Below, one piece after another: positions 24,407-33,370 of a DNA stretch of 64,000 nt. The stretch lies in NCBI RefSeq assembly GCF_002813375.1, contig NZ_PHUJ01000003.1, forward strand, positions 1,984,001-2,048,000. Reading direction: 5' to 3'. A program made the position numbers and the translations under genes. Origin of the DNA: Pseudonocardia alni. GTDB taxonomy: Bacteria; Actinomycetota; Actinomycetes; Mycobacteriales; Pseudonocardiaceae. Below the pieces are notes generated by a model. It did not search any database, had not been told where the DNA came from, and saw only the letters and a list, made by a program, of their open reading frames with translations. How positions within the stretch are numbered: position 1 is the first letter of the stretch; each line of letters begins with the position of its first letter.

Positions 24407-25666
24407 GTGACGATCACCGAGCAGGGACAGGCCACCGGAACCCCGGTGCCGCGCACGCAGGACCACATGACCCACGACGTCTGGCTGCCCGAGGAGATCG
24501 TCGCGGTCCGCGCGACGGCGCGCGCCGCGGTCGAGAAGCGGCTCGCCCCGCACGCCCGTGACATCGGTACCCGCGAGGAGTCCGCCGACAGCTTCCCCTG
24601 GGAGGTCTTCCGCGGGCTCGCCGAGGAGGGCCTGTTCAAGGTCCCGTTCGGGGCCGACTTCGGCGCAGGTCTGATGCATCCGATGCTGGCCACCTGCACG
24701 GTCACCGAGGAGATCGCCTACCACTCGAGCTCGATGGCGGGCGTCTACGACGGCCAGTGCATCCTCGTCCCGCAGACGCTCACCTACGCCTCGGACGACC
24801 TGCGGGCCCGGCTGATCCCCGAGCTGACCAGCGGCCGCACCGCCTTCTCCTTCGCCACGACCGAGCCCGACACCAGCTCGGACCTCACCGCGGAGCGGAT
24901 GCAGACCGTCGCCGAGCCGACCGACGACGGCGACTACGTGCTCAACGGGCGCAAGCGCTGGATCACCAACAGCGTCGTCGCCGGCTGGGTCTCGGTGCTG
25001 GTGCGCGCCGGGGCCGGCAGCGACCGGGCCGCGATGTTCCTGGTCGACCTGTCCAGCCCCGGCGTCCGGATCGGTGCGCCCGACCTGAAGATGGGTCACC
25101 GGGGCCAGATCACCGCCGACATCGTGTTCGACGACGTCCGGGTGCCTGCCGAGAACCTGCTCGGCCAGTGGGGGGCGGGGCTGGGCGTCGCCCTGTCGGC
25201 CCTGGTCCGGGGCCGGATCGGGATCGGCGCCGCCGGTGTCGGTGTCGCCCAGGCGGCTCTGGACCTGGCCGTGCAGCGGCTGCGTACCCGCCAGGTGTTC
25301 GGCGGCCCGCTCGGCGCGATGCAGCACTGGCAGTTCACGATGGCCCAGCGCGCCACCGAGATCGAGTGCGCCCGCACGCTCTACCAGAAGGCTGCGACCC
25401 TGCTCGACCGCGGCGATCGCTCCGCGGAGCCGGAGGCCGCAATGGCCAAGGCCTACGGCACCCGGTTGGCCAACGACCTCGTCCGCGAGGCCATCCAGAT
25501 CCACGGCGCACTCGGCTTCGCGCGGCAGGTGTCGGAGTCCGGGGAGTCGGTACGGCTGGAGGAGATGTACCGGGACGCGAAGATCCTGGAGATCTTCGAG
25601 GGTGCGAACGAGCTGCAGCAGTGGATCGTGGCCCGGCAGCTGATCGGGCGCGACGTCACCGGCTGA
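24407..25666 (+). CDS. Acyl-CoA dehydrogenase
   Basis: The 419-residue flavoenzyme introduces an alpha-beta double bond into an acyl-CoA thioester and passes electrons to ETF. N-terminal helical domain (LPEEIVAVRATARAAVEKRL), middle beta-domain (SFATTEPDTSSDL; LNGRKRWITNS), C-terminal helical domain (GPLGAMQHWQFTMAQRA; IQIHGALGFARQ). The catalytic glutamate is in ILEIFEGANELQ. I use GTG 24407 because it has GAGGAAGGA just upstream and because the earlier ATG 24365 lies inside the operator palindrome. The gene is monocistronic. The acyl chain preference is not predictable. Confidence 0.9.
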   Translation: MTITEQGQATGTPVPRTQDHMTHDVWLPEEIVAVRATARAAVEKRLAPHARDIGTREESADSFPWEVFRGLAEEGLFKVPFGADFGAGLMHPMLATCTVTEEIAYHSSSMAGVYDGQCILVPQTLTYASDDLRARLIPELTSGRTAFSFATTEPDTSSDLTAERMQTVAEPTDDGDYVLNGRKRWITNSVVAGWVSVLVRAGAGSDRAAMFLVDLSSPGVRIGAPDLKMGHRGQITADIVFDDVRVPAENLLGQWGAGLGVALSALVRGRIGIGAAGVGVAQAALDLAVQRLRTRQVFGGPLGAMQHWQFTMAQRATEIECARTLYQKAATLLDRGDRSAEPEAAMAKAYGTRLANDLVREAIQIHGALGFARQVSESGESVRLEEMYRDAKILEIFEGANELQQWIVARQLIGRDVTG

Positions 25667-25702
25667 TCCGCCGTCGTACGCGGCCGTGGCGACCGGGCCG
25701 GC

Positions 25703-27043
25703 TCAGTCCGCCGGCCGCCACGGGCGCGGCGGGAGCGTCGGCAGCCCGCTCGGCGCGCACTGCCCGCCCCGCTCCCCGGCCAGCCGGAACACCAGCCAGC
25801 CCGACAGCGCGGCCAGGACCGACCCGGCCAGGATCCCGATCTTGGCTTCGGCGACGAGCAGCTCGTCGGTGAGCGCGAGCTCGGTGACGAACAGGGCGAC
25901 GGTGAACCCGATGCCCGACAGCGCGGCACCGCCCATCAGCTGACCCCAGCGCAGCGTGTCGGGCACCCGGCCCAGCCCGGTGCGCAGCGCGATCCAGGTC
26001 GCGGCGGCGACGCCGATCGGCTTGCCCACGACCAGGCCGAGCACGATGCCCCAGGTGAGCATCGACGTCGCCGCGGCCGACAGGGTCTCCGACGACAGCA
26101 CCACCCCGGCGTTGGCGAGCACGAACAGCGGCACGATGACGTAGCTGCTCCACGGCTGGATGGCCTGCTGGAGCCGTTCGTTCGGGGAGACGGCGGCGAC
26201 CGCGACCGCGCGGGCGGTGCGGGCCCGCTCCGGGGTGGGGTCGAGCAGGAAGTTCTTCCCGATCCGGACGGCCTCGACCATCTCGGTGCGGCGCGGGGCG
26301 TAGGCGTTGACCAGCAGCCCGAGCGCCACGCCGACGACGCTGGGGTGCACCCCCGACCGCAGCACCGCGACCCAGCACAGGATCCCGGCGACGGCGTAGA
26401 ACGGCGTCCGCCAGAACCGCACCCAGCGCAGCGCGAGCAGCCCGGCGAGCAGCACCACGGCGACGAGCAGCGCGAGCAGGTCGACCTCGTCGGTGTAGAA
26501 CAGCGCGATGGCCAGCACCGCGCCGATGTCGTCGACGATGGCCAGTGCCAGCAGGAACACCCGCAGCTGGTCGGGGCAGCGCGGCCCGAGCAGCGCGAGC
26601 ACACCCAGCATCACCGCGGTGTCGGTGGAGATCGCGATCCCCCAGGCACCCGCCGCCTCGCCACCGGCGTTGAGCGCGAGGAAGAACAGCGCGGGCACGA
26701 CGAGTCCACCGAGCGCGGCCGCGGCCGGTGCGGCCAGGGCGCGGACCCCGCGCAGCTCGCCCAGCGTCGTCTCGCGGGCGATCTCGAGCCCGACGGAGAG
26801 GAAGAACAGCACCATCAGGCCGTCGTTGACCCAGTGCCGCAGGTCCAGGTCGAGCGCGGACTCCCCGAACGACACGGCCAGCGGGGTGTGCCAGAACGTC
26901 TCGTACCCGCCGCCGAGGTTGGCCCACAGCAGCGCGACGACGGCCGCCCCGACCAGCAGGACCGCCGATCCGGACTCGGTCCCGAGGAAGCGCCTCGCGG
27001 CATCGGAGAGATCGCCGCGCTCGGCTAGGGTCACCACCGCCAT
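25703..27043 (-). CDS. nhaA: Na+/H+ antiporter NhaA
   Basis: This 446-residue integral membrane protein with about 12 segments expels Na+ in exchange for H+. The family residues are present: acid in ISTDTAV, the paired Asp of the ion site in AIVDDIGAV, LRHWVNDGLMVLFFLSVGLEI at the start, and the conserved lysine region VVGKPIGV. Start ATG 27043. The first base of the divergent DsbA-like gene is 27044, so the two start codons touch. Many actinobacterial NhaA proteins carry a C-terminal DsbA/thioredoxin domain; here that domain is a separate, divergent gene. The C-terminal tail is short and proline-rich. Confidence 0.93.
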   Translation of the reverse strand: MAVVTLAERGDLSDAARRFLGTESGSAVLLVGAAVVALLWANLGGGYETFWHTPLAVSFGESALDLDLRHWVNDGLMVLFFLSVGLEIARETTLGELRGVRALAAPAAAALGGLVVPALFFLALNAGGEAAGAWGIAISTDTAVMLGVLALLGPRCPDQLRVFLLALAIVDDIGAVLAIALFYTDEVDLLALLVAVVLLAGLLALRWVRFWRTPFYAVAGILCWVAVLRSGVHPSVVGVALGLLVNAYAPRRTEMVEAVRIGKNFLLDPTPERARTARAVAVAAVSPNERLQQAIQPWSSYVIVPLFVLANAGVVLSSETLSAAATSMLTWGIVLGLVVGKPIGVAAATWIALRTGLGRVPDTLRWGQLMGGAALSGIGFTVALFVTELALTDELLVAEAKIGILAGSVLAALSGWLVFRLAGERGGQCAPSGLPTLPPRPWRPAD

Positions 27044-27598
27044 GTGCTGATCCTGCCCTGCGCGGGTCACGACGAGGAGGCCGCCATCAGCCTGGACCCG
27101 CCCGTCGGACCGTACGACCACGTCCTGGGCCCGCCCGAGGCCGAGCTGACGCTGGTGGAGTACGGCGACTTCGAGTGCCCCTACTGCCGCGACGCCGCAC
27201 CGGTGCTGGAGGAGGTCCGTGACCGCTTCGAGGGGCGGCTGCGGTTCGCGTTCCGGCACTTCCCGCTGCACGAGGTGCACCCGCACGCCATCGCAGCCGC
27301 CCTCGCCGCGGAGATGGCCGGGTTCGACGGCCGGTTCTGGGAGATGCACGACACCCTGTTCGCCCCCGGTCCGCCGCGGCTGCGCCAGGACGACCTGCGG
27401 GAGCACGCCGTCGCCGCGGGGGTGCGGCCGGACCGGGTCGTCTGGCCGGCGACGCGGCTGGCGGAGGACCGCGTGGAGGCCGGGTTCAACGCGGCGGTGC
27501 GCTCGGGCGTGCGCGGCACGCCGACCCTGTTCGTCAACGGCGAGCAGTACCGCGGCGACGTCACGGTCGCCGCGCTCACCGCCGCGCTGCGGTCGTAG
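27044..27598 (+). CDS. DsbA-family thioredoxin-like protein
   Basis: The protein of up to 184 residues has a thioredoxin fold with inserted helical domain. The redox motif is ECPYC (EYGDFECPYCRDA), the cis-proline is in RGTPTLFVNGEQY, and the FRHFPLHEVHPHA segment is typical of the Thioredoxin_4/DsbA group. No signal peptide is visible, so it is probably cytoplasmic. The only standard start is GTG 27044, directly against the nhaA start. A good GAGGAGG site lies instead before an in-frame ATC at about 27086, so the true start is uncertain. It corresponds to the domain fused to NhaA in many relatives. Confidence 0.85.
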   Translation: MLILPCAGHDEEAAISLDPPVGPYDHVLGPPEAELTLVEYGDFECPYCRDAAPVLEEVRDRFEGRLRFAFRHFPLHEVHPHAIAAALAAEMAGFDGRFWEMHDTLFAPGPPRLRQDDLREHAVAAGVRPDRVVWPATRLAEDRVEAGFNAAVRSGVRGTPTLFVNGEQYRGDVTVAALTAALRS

Positions 27599-27602
27599 CC
27601 GC

Positions 27603-28460
27603 TCAGGCCGTCGCGGCGGGCCCGACCAGCATCACCGGGCAGTCCGCGCGCTGGACCAGCGCGAGCCCGGTCGAGCCGAGCAGCAGCCCGGTGAACCCGC
27701 CCCGCCCCCGGGTGGCGACGACGACCAGCCGCGCCGCCCCGCTGCGCTGGGCCAGCACCCGTCCCGGCTCGGCGCGCTCGATCACCCGCTCGACGGCGAC
27801 GTCGGGATAGCGCTCCGACCAGCCGGCGAGCCGCTCGGCCAGCGCCCGCTCCTCGGCCTCGCGCAGCCGGTCGAACGCACCGGTCGCACGCAGGGCCGGG
27901 GACCGGCCGTCGTGCCAGGCGTGCAGGACGACCAGCCCGGTGCCGTGCTCGGCGGCCGCGGCGAAGGCGTGCTCCAGCGCGACGTCGGACAGCGGGCCGC
28001 CGTCGATCCCGACCAGGACCGGCCCGCTGGACGACGTGCCGCGGACGACGACGACCGGGCAGCCCGCGTGCGAGGCCACGGCGAGGGTCACCGACCCCAG
28101 CGCGGTGCCCATCGCCCCGCGCCCGGCGGACCCGAGTACCAGCAGCTCCGCCGTGGCGGACCGCTCGACCAGTGCCGTCGACGGCGCCCGCCGGTCCTCC
28201 GCGAGGTCGACCGCGACCTCGGGTGCGGCCTGCGCGGCGGCGTGCCGGGCCGCGTCGAGGGTCGCACGGGACTCCTCGCGGATCGACTCCTCGACGTCGT
28301 CGAGCAGGGGTGCGACGGCGGCGTCCGCGTACAGCCCGGCCACGTCGAAGGCCTGCACGAGCAGCAGGTCGGCGTGCCGGGCGGCGGCCTCGCGGGCCGC
28401 CCACGCGACGGCGTCCAGGGCCGCGTCCGATCCGTCCACGCCGACGACGACGGTGCTCAT
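27603..28460 (-). CDS. Universal stress protein, tandem UspA domains
   Basis: The 285-residue protein has two UspA domains (about 1-140 and 145-285). Each ends with the ATP-binding glycine motif: GSAGRGAMGTALGSVT in the first, TRGRGGFTGLLLGSTG in the second. Such proteins bind ATP and help survival in dormancy, hypoxia or stress. ATG 28460 has a GGAG site about 8 bases upstream. It is convergent with the DsbA gene and divergent from the monooxygenase. Confidence 0.93.
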   Translation of the reverse strand: MSTVVVGVDGSDAALDAVAWAAREAAARHADLLLVQAFDVAGLYADAAVAPLLDDVEESIREESRATLDAARHAAAQAAPEVAVDLAEDRRAPSTALVERSATAELLVLGSAGRGAMGTALGSVTLAVASHAGCPVVVVRGTSSSGPVLVGIDGGPLSDVALEHAFAAAAEHGTGLVVLHAWHDGRSPALRATGAFDRLREAEERALAERLAGWSERYPDVAVERVIERAEPGRVLAQRSGAARLVVVATRGRGGFTGLLLGSTGLALVQRADCPVMLVGPAATA

Positions 28461-28648
28461 CACTGTGCTCCGTTCCCGGCCGGCCCGGTGTCGGCCGTTC
28501 GCCCTCCACTGTGCTCCGTCGCGGGCCGGGTCGCACGGCCCCGTCGTGTGAGGTCGGAGACGGCCCGCACGGGCCGGGACGGGCACCCGGGGCCCCGGGC
28601 CGCCTCGCTACGGTGATCGCTGCTGCATTCCGGAGACAGGGAGGTCCC

Positions 28649-30097
28649 GTGCACGCACCGAGCGTTCTCGTGGTCGGCGCCGGGTTCGGCGGCATCGCCG
28701 CCGCGATCGAGCTGCGGGCCCACGGCATCCGCGACGTCACGATCGTCGACGCCGCCGACGGCATCGGCGGTACCTGGCTGCACAACACCTACCCGGGCGC
28801 CGCCTGCGACGTGCCGAGCCATCTGTACTCGTACTCGTTCGCGCAGCGCACCGACTGGTCGCGGCTCTGCTCACCGCAGCCGGAGATCCTCGCCTACCTG
28901 CGGGGCGTCGTCGCCGAGTTCGGGGTCGACGAGCTGGTGCAGACCGGTGTGCGGATCGTCGACGCCCGGCGCGACGAGGCCGACGGACCGTGGACGGTCA
29001 CCGCCGACGACGGCCGCACCTGGACCCCCGACGTGCTGATCGTCGCGACCGGGCAGCTGAACCGGCCGGTGTCCCCCGACCTGCCCGGCGTCGACTCGTT
29101 CGCCGGGACGATGTTCCACTCCGCGCGCTGGGACCACGACCACGACCTGCGCGGCCGTCGCGTCGCCGTGATCGGGACCGGAGCCAGCGCCGTGCAGTTC
29201 GTGCCGGCGATCGCCCCCGAGGTGGGGCACATGACGGTGTTCCAGCGGTCCGGGAACTGGTTCCTGCCGCGACGGAACCGGAGGTTCCCGGCGTGGTGGC
29301 GGGCCGCGATCGCGCGGGTGCCCGGCCTGCAGGCCGCGCGACGCCGGTTCATCACCGAGTACTGCGAGGCACTGACGCTGATGATCCGCCACCCCGCCAC
29401 CTGGGGCAGGCTGGGGCGGCTCTACGCGACGCTGTTCATGCGGGCCCAGCTGCGCGACCCCGAGGTCCGCCGCAAGGTCTGGCCGGACTACACCTTCGGC
29501 TGCAAGCGCATCCTGTTCAGCTCGCACTGGCTGCCCGCGCTGCAGCGGCCCAACGTCGAGGTCGAGACGTCGCGCATCGCGGCCGTCGAGCCCACCGGGG
29601 TGCGCACCGAGGACGGCACGCTGCACGAGGTCGACACGATCATCTGGGGCACCGGGTTCGCGGCGACCGACTTCATGTTCCCGATGGAGATCAGCGGCCC
29701 GGGGGGACGGTCGCTGCGCACCGAGTGGTCCGACGGCGCGCACGCCTACCTCGGCATGACCGTCCCCGGGTTCCCGTCGCTGTTCGTGCTCTACGGCCCG
29801 AACACCAACACCTCCGGCGGCTCGATCGTCCGGTACCTGGAGCACCAGGTCCGCTACGTCCGCGAGGCCCTGCAGGAGGCGGCCCGCCGCGGCGCGTCCG
29901 GCGTGGAGGTCCGCCCCGAGGTCGAGCAGGCCTACGACGAGGAGGTCCAGGCCCGCTTCCCCGGCACCGCGTGGACCCGCTGCGACTCCTGGTACCGCGA
30001 CGACACCGGGCGCATCGTCACCAACTGGCCCGGCTACATGCGCGAGTACGACGAGCGCACCCGCCGCGTCGAACCGTCGGACTACGTCTTCCACTGA
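28649..30097 (+). CDS. Baeyer-Villiger-type FAD monooxygenase
   Basis: The 482-residue NADPH- and FAD-dependent monooxygenase inserts oxygen into ketones to give esters or lactones. It has two Rossmann motifs, VVGAGFGGIAAA near the start and VIGTGASAVQF in the middle. The BVMO fingerprint F-x-G-x3-H-x3-W is present as FAGTMFHSARW. The NTYPGAACDVPSHLYSYSF segment is typical of this class. GTG 28649 has a GGGAGG site 6 bases upstream. It is monocistronic and ends before a strong terminator. The substrate is unknown. Confidence 0.93.
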   Translation: MHAPSVLVVGAGFGGIAAAIELRAHGIRDVTIVDAADGIGGTWLHNTYPGAACDVPSHLYSYSFAQRTDWSRLCSPQPEILAYLRGVVAEFGVDELVQTGVRIVDARRDEADGPWTVTADDGRTWTPDVLIVATGQLNRPVSPDLPGVDSFAGTMFHSARWDHDHDLRGRRVAVIGTGASAVQFVPAIAPEVGHMTVFQRSGNWFLPRRNRRFPAWWRAAIARVPGLQAARRRFITEYCEALTLMIRHPATWGRLGRLYATLFMRAQLRDPEVRRKVWPDYTFGCKRILFSSHWLPALQRPNVEVETSRIAAVEPTGVRTEDGTLHEVDTIIWGTGFAATDFMFPMEISGPGGRSLRTEWSDGAHAYLGMTVPGFPSLFVLYGPNTNTSGGSIVRYLEHQVRYVREALQEAARRGASGVEVRPEVEQAYDEEVQARFPGTAWTRCDSWYRDDTGRIVTNWPGYMREYDERTRRVEPSDYVFH

Positions 30098-30125
30098 GTC
30101 CCGGCCGGCGTCGGGCAGGACGGAA

Positions 30126-30165
30126 CCGCCCCCTGCGTCCCGTGGCGGCGGGAGGCAGGGGGCGG
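30126..30165. terminator. Strong hairpin, bidirectional terminator candidate
   Basis: Perfect 11-base arms (CCGCCCCCTGC and GCAGGGGGCGG) enclose an 18-base loop that can extend the stem (TCCCG...CGGGA). It lies between the stops of the convergent monooxygenase and small secreted-protein genes. There is no U-tract, as is usual in high-GC actinobacteria. Confidence 0.75.
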
Positions 30166-30181
30166 AGGCCGTCGTCGGGAA

Positions 30182-30469
30182 TCAGTCGCAGGACGTCGGG
30201 TTGTCGCGGTTCTGCGCCGCCCCGCCGCCGAGGATCCCGAGGACGTTGCCGAGAGCCGCGTTGACGCCCGGGCAGACGTTGGCGTTGTTGAGGACGTTGA
30301 CGTCGTCGAGGTTCACCAGGCCGAACTGGTCGCCCCGGGTGTTGCCGACGTCCTGGACGAAGGAGTCACCGTCGTCGTCCTTCGGCGCGGGCGCAGCCGA
30401 CGCCAGCGGGCTGAAGGCGACCATGGTGGCGATGACGGCGACGCCGGTGACCGCAAGCTTCCTGCGCAT
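30182..30469 (-). CDS. Small secreted protein, rodlin-like pattern
   Basis: The 95-residue precursor has a clear Sec signal (MRRKLAVTGVAVIATMVAF, cleavage near ASAAPAP). The mature part of about 65 residues has GDQFGLVNLDDVNVLNN, NVCPGVNAALGNVLGI and ends NRDNPTSCD. The GLVNxxxVNxLxxxNxC pattern resembles rodlins, the aerial-surface proteins of streptomycetes, but is shorter. Two cysteines may pair. Start ATG 30469 has GGGGAGAAAGAC upstream. No chaplin gene is next to it. Assignment to the rodlin family is tentative. Confidence 0.6.
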   Translation of the reverse strand: MRRKLAVTGVAVIATMVAFSPLASAAPAPKDDDGDSFVQDVGNTRGDQFGLVNLDDVNVLNNANVCPGVNAALGNVLGILGGGAAQNRDNPTSCD

Positions 30470-30998
30470 GTCTTTCTCCCCGATCGTGTCCGGTGGGACG
30501 GACGTGTCTCACGATTCCCGTGAGCACCACCGGGACGCCTGTGCGTCACGGCAAGCGGACAGTAGGCAGCCGCTCACCGGCGGGGATACGGCGGCGACAC
30601 CAACGAGTGACCCGATCACCACGGGTACCGAAAGTGTGGTGTGAAACGGACGGAACCGGTTCTCCCAGGACGCCGGACACCCTCCGTCCCCACGTCCGGG
30701 GCGGCCGATGCGAAGGGTGATCGACCGACCGGACCGTGGGCGGGGGCCGACCACCCGCGGGGGTGAATCCGTGACCGGCGTGTCGCAGGCCCCGGCGTGT
30801 CGCGACGGGATGGTGACGTCCGGGGCTTGCACCTGACGCGACGGGAGGCGGCACCGTCCATCATGCCGCCACGACGTGGCGGCCCGACAGGAGGGGATTC
30901 CGGTGAAGGTGGGCGAGCCGGCCCGGAGGAGGCTGACCGTGCGGACACCGCACCGGGCCGGGGCCACCGGCTGAGCCGGTGGGGCGGGAGGGCAGGGG
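30470..30998. other. Intergenic stretch with a short inverted repeat
   Basis: There is no gene that I can support. At 30865-30883 there is a perfect 8-3-8 inverted repeat (GCCGCCAC, GAC, GTGGCGGC), about 115 bases beyond the LysR stop and possibly its terminator. The rest has no recognisable motif. Confidence 0.5.
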
Positions 30999-31904
30999 TC
31001 AGACCGACCCGACCCCCCGCACGATTGCCCCACCCACACCGGCCGCCTCCAGCAGCCCCGCCAGGACCGGGTTCACCGCACCGGCCTTCCACGCCAGCGC
31101 CAGCGGCACCTCCGGCGGGTCGGTCAGCGGCACCAGCACCACCCCCGGTGTGCGCAGCTCCGCCGTCGCGTCCAGCGCCAGCCCCACCCCGACACCGGCC
31201 CCGACCAGGGACAGCAGGGTGTGCGTCTCGGGGGCCTCCTGCTCGATGCGCGGCAGGAATCCGGCGTGCAGGCAGGCCGCGTCGACCGACGTGCGCATGA
31301 CCGCCATCCGCCGGACCGGGTAGGTGACGAACGGGTCGTGGGCCAGCTCCGCCAGGTCGATCGTGTCCCGCCCGGCGAGCGGGTGCTCCTCGGGCAGCGC
31401 GGCGACGAGTCGGTGCCGGTCGATCTCGTGGACGACGAGGCCGTCGTCGTCGACCGGGGTGCGGATCAGCGCGGCGTCGACCCGGTCGGTGCGCAGGTCC
31501 TCGGCCAGCTCGCCGGAGAACCGGCCGGTGACCAGTACCAGCCGGGCCTGCGGCCGGTGCGCGCGGAAGCGGCGGGCGGTCCGGTACAGCCAGGCGTTGG
31601 AGCTGGGTCCGGCGAACCCGAGGCGGACCGAGCCGGTGCCGCCCGCGGCGGCCTCGCGCGCCGCCTCGACGGCCTCGTCCGCGGCGGCGAGGGCACGGCG
31701 GGCCCGGGGCAGGAACGCCGCCCCCGCCGGGGTGAGGGCGACGGCGCGGGTGTGGCGGTCGAACAGCGTGGCGCCGACCTCGCGTTCGAGCCTGCGGATC
31801 TGCTGGGACAGCGGCGGGCCCGAGACCTGCAGGCGGGCCGCGGCCCGACCGAAGTGCAGCTCCTCGGCGACGACGACGAACGACTCCAGCTGCCGTAGCT
31901 CCAC
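30999..31904 (-). CDS. LysR-family transcriptional regulator
   Basis: The 301-residue regulator has an N-terminal winged HTH (ELRQLESFVVVAEELHFGRA; PPLSQQIRRLEREVGATLF; LTPAGAAFLPRAR). The effector-binding domain starts at SVRLGFAGPSS. Start GTG 31904 gives the canonical N-terminus; the longer open frame upstream is a shadow. It is divergent from the transporter/ligase/RraA operon with about 140 bases between starts. It therefore probably controls it in response to the transported acid. Confidence 0.9.
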   Translation of the reverse strand: MELRQLESFVVVAEELHFGRAAARLQVSGPPLSQQIRRLEREVGATLFDRHTRAVALTPAGAAFLPRARRALAAADEAVEAAREAAAGGTGSVRLGFAGPSSNAWLYRTARRFRAHRPQARLVLVTGRFSGELAEDLRTDRVDAALIRTPVDDDGLVVHEIDRHRLVAALPEEHPLAGRDTIDLAELAHDPFVTYPVRRMAVMRTSVDAACLHAGFLPRIEQEAPETHTLLSLVGAGVGVGLALDATAELRTPGVVLVPLTDPPEVPLALAWKAGAVNPVLAGLLEAAGVGGAIVRGVGSV

Positions 31905-32047
31905 CCTCCGATCATGTCGATCCGACGACAGGAACGGAAGCAAGAGCGTCCCGAAGGCGTCCCAATGCTGTTCTACCGTTGCGTGGCGGTGGTCACGACG
32001 GCGTGGTCGCGACCGTCGCTCCACGACGAGTGCAAGGGGGCACCGGG

Positions 32048-33370
32048 TTGAGCACGAGCACACCGTCGATGCGCCGCAAGGCGGGGATCGCCTCGTTCGT
32101 CGGCACCACCATCGAGTGGTACGACTTCTACATCTACGGCACCGCCGCCGCGCTGGTGCTGGGGCCGCTGTTCTTCCCGAACGCCTCCCCCGCCGCCGGT
32201 GTGCTGGCCTCGTTCGCCACGTTCTGGGTCGGGTTCCTCGCCCGGCCGATCGGCGGGATCGTCTTCGGCCACCTCGGTGACCGGCTCGGCCGCAAGACCG
32301 CGCTGGTCGCGACGCTGCTGCTGATGGGCGTCTCGACGCTCGCGATCGGGCTGCTGCCCGTCCACGACGACATCGGCGTCCTCGCCCCGGTGCTGCTGGT
32401 CGTGGCCCGGCTCGTACAGGGGCTCGCCGTCGGCGGGGAGTGGGGCGGCGCGGTGCTGATCGCCTCGGAGCACGCGTCGAAGAACCGCCGGATCCTCTAC
32501 GGCGCCTTCGCCCAGCAGGGCAGTCCGGCGGGGCAGATGCTCGCCACCGGCTCGTTCGCGCTCGTCGCGATGCTGCCGGAGGACGCCTTCCTGTCCTGGG
32601 GCTGGCGCGTGCCGTTCCTCGTGTCGGCGGCGCTGGTCGTCGTCGGGCTGGTGATCCGGCTGCGGATCGAGGAGAGCCCGGCGCTGGTCGCGATGCGGTC
32701 GCGCGGCACGACGGCGCGGTTCCCGCTCGCGGAGCTGCTGCGGGAGCGGACGATGCTGGTGGTCGTCTCGGTGGGAGCGTGCGCACTGGTGGCCGCGGCC
32801 GCGTACTTCAAGAACACGTTCGCGCTGTCCTGGGCGGTCAACGACCTCGGCTTCGACCGCCAGGTGTTCCTCAACGTCGTGCTGATCAGCTCGACCGTGC
32901 AGTTCTTCACCCAGCCGCTCGGGGCGTTCATGGCGACCTGGTGGAACCCGCGGAAGGTCGTCACCGCGCTGCTGCTGATCGAGCTGCCGCTGTTCCCGGT
33001 GATGTTCTGGCTGATCTCCACCGGCAGCTTCGGGCTGGCCGCGCTCGGCATGGCGCTCGCGACGCTGCCGCACACGATGTACTACGCGATCCTCGCCGGG
33101 ATGCTGGCCGAGGCGTTCCCCGCGCGGATGCGCTACACCGCGATCTCGCTGTCCTACGCGCTGGCGGGCACGCTGTTCGGCGGCACCGCCCCGCTCGTCG
33201 GGCAGTCGCTGCTGGCCGCGACCGGGTCGATCGTGCCCGTCGTGGGGTACTCGCTGGTGATCGTGCTCGTCTCGCTGCTGGCGGCCCGGTACGTGCTGGC
33301 CCGCGGACCGGTCCCCGACGACGAGCGTCTCGACGCCGCCGTCACCGGCACCACCGGGAGGACCGCATGA
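32048..33370 (+). CDS. MFS transporter, metabolite:H+ symporter (MHS) family
   Basis: The 440-residue permease has twelve membrane segments. The N-terminus KAGIASFVGTTIEWYDFYIY is the hallmark of the MHS branch (shikimate, proline/betaine, alpha-ketoglutarate permeases). The loop 2-3 motif is GHLGDRLGRKT. TTG 32048 follows GGGGGCACCGGG; ATG 32069 is an alternative. It overlaps the ligase gene by 4 bases (ATGA). It probably imports the organic acid that the ligase then activates. Confidence 0.9.
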   Translation: MSTSTPSMRRKAGIASFVGTTIEWYDFYIYGTAAALVLGPLFFPNASPAAGVLASFATFWVGFLARPIGGIVFGHLGDRLGRKTALVATLLLMGVSTLAIGLLPVHDDIGVLAPVLLVVARLVQGLAVGGEWGGAVLIASEHASKNRRILYGAFAQQGSPAGQMLATGSFALVAMLPEDAFLSWGWRVPFLVSAALVVVGLVIRLRIEESPALVAMRSRGTTARFPLAELLRERTMLVVVSVGACALVAAAAYFKNTFALSWAVNDLGFDRQVFLNVVLISSTVQFFTQPLGAFMATWWNPRKVVTALLLIELPLFPVMFWLISTGSFGLAALGMALATLPHTMYYAILAGMLAEAFPARMRYTAISLSYALAGTLFGGTAPLVGQSLLAATGSIVPVVGYSLVIVLVSLLAARYVLARGPVPDDERLDAAVTGTTGRTA

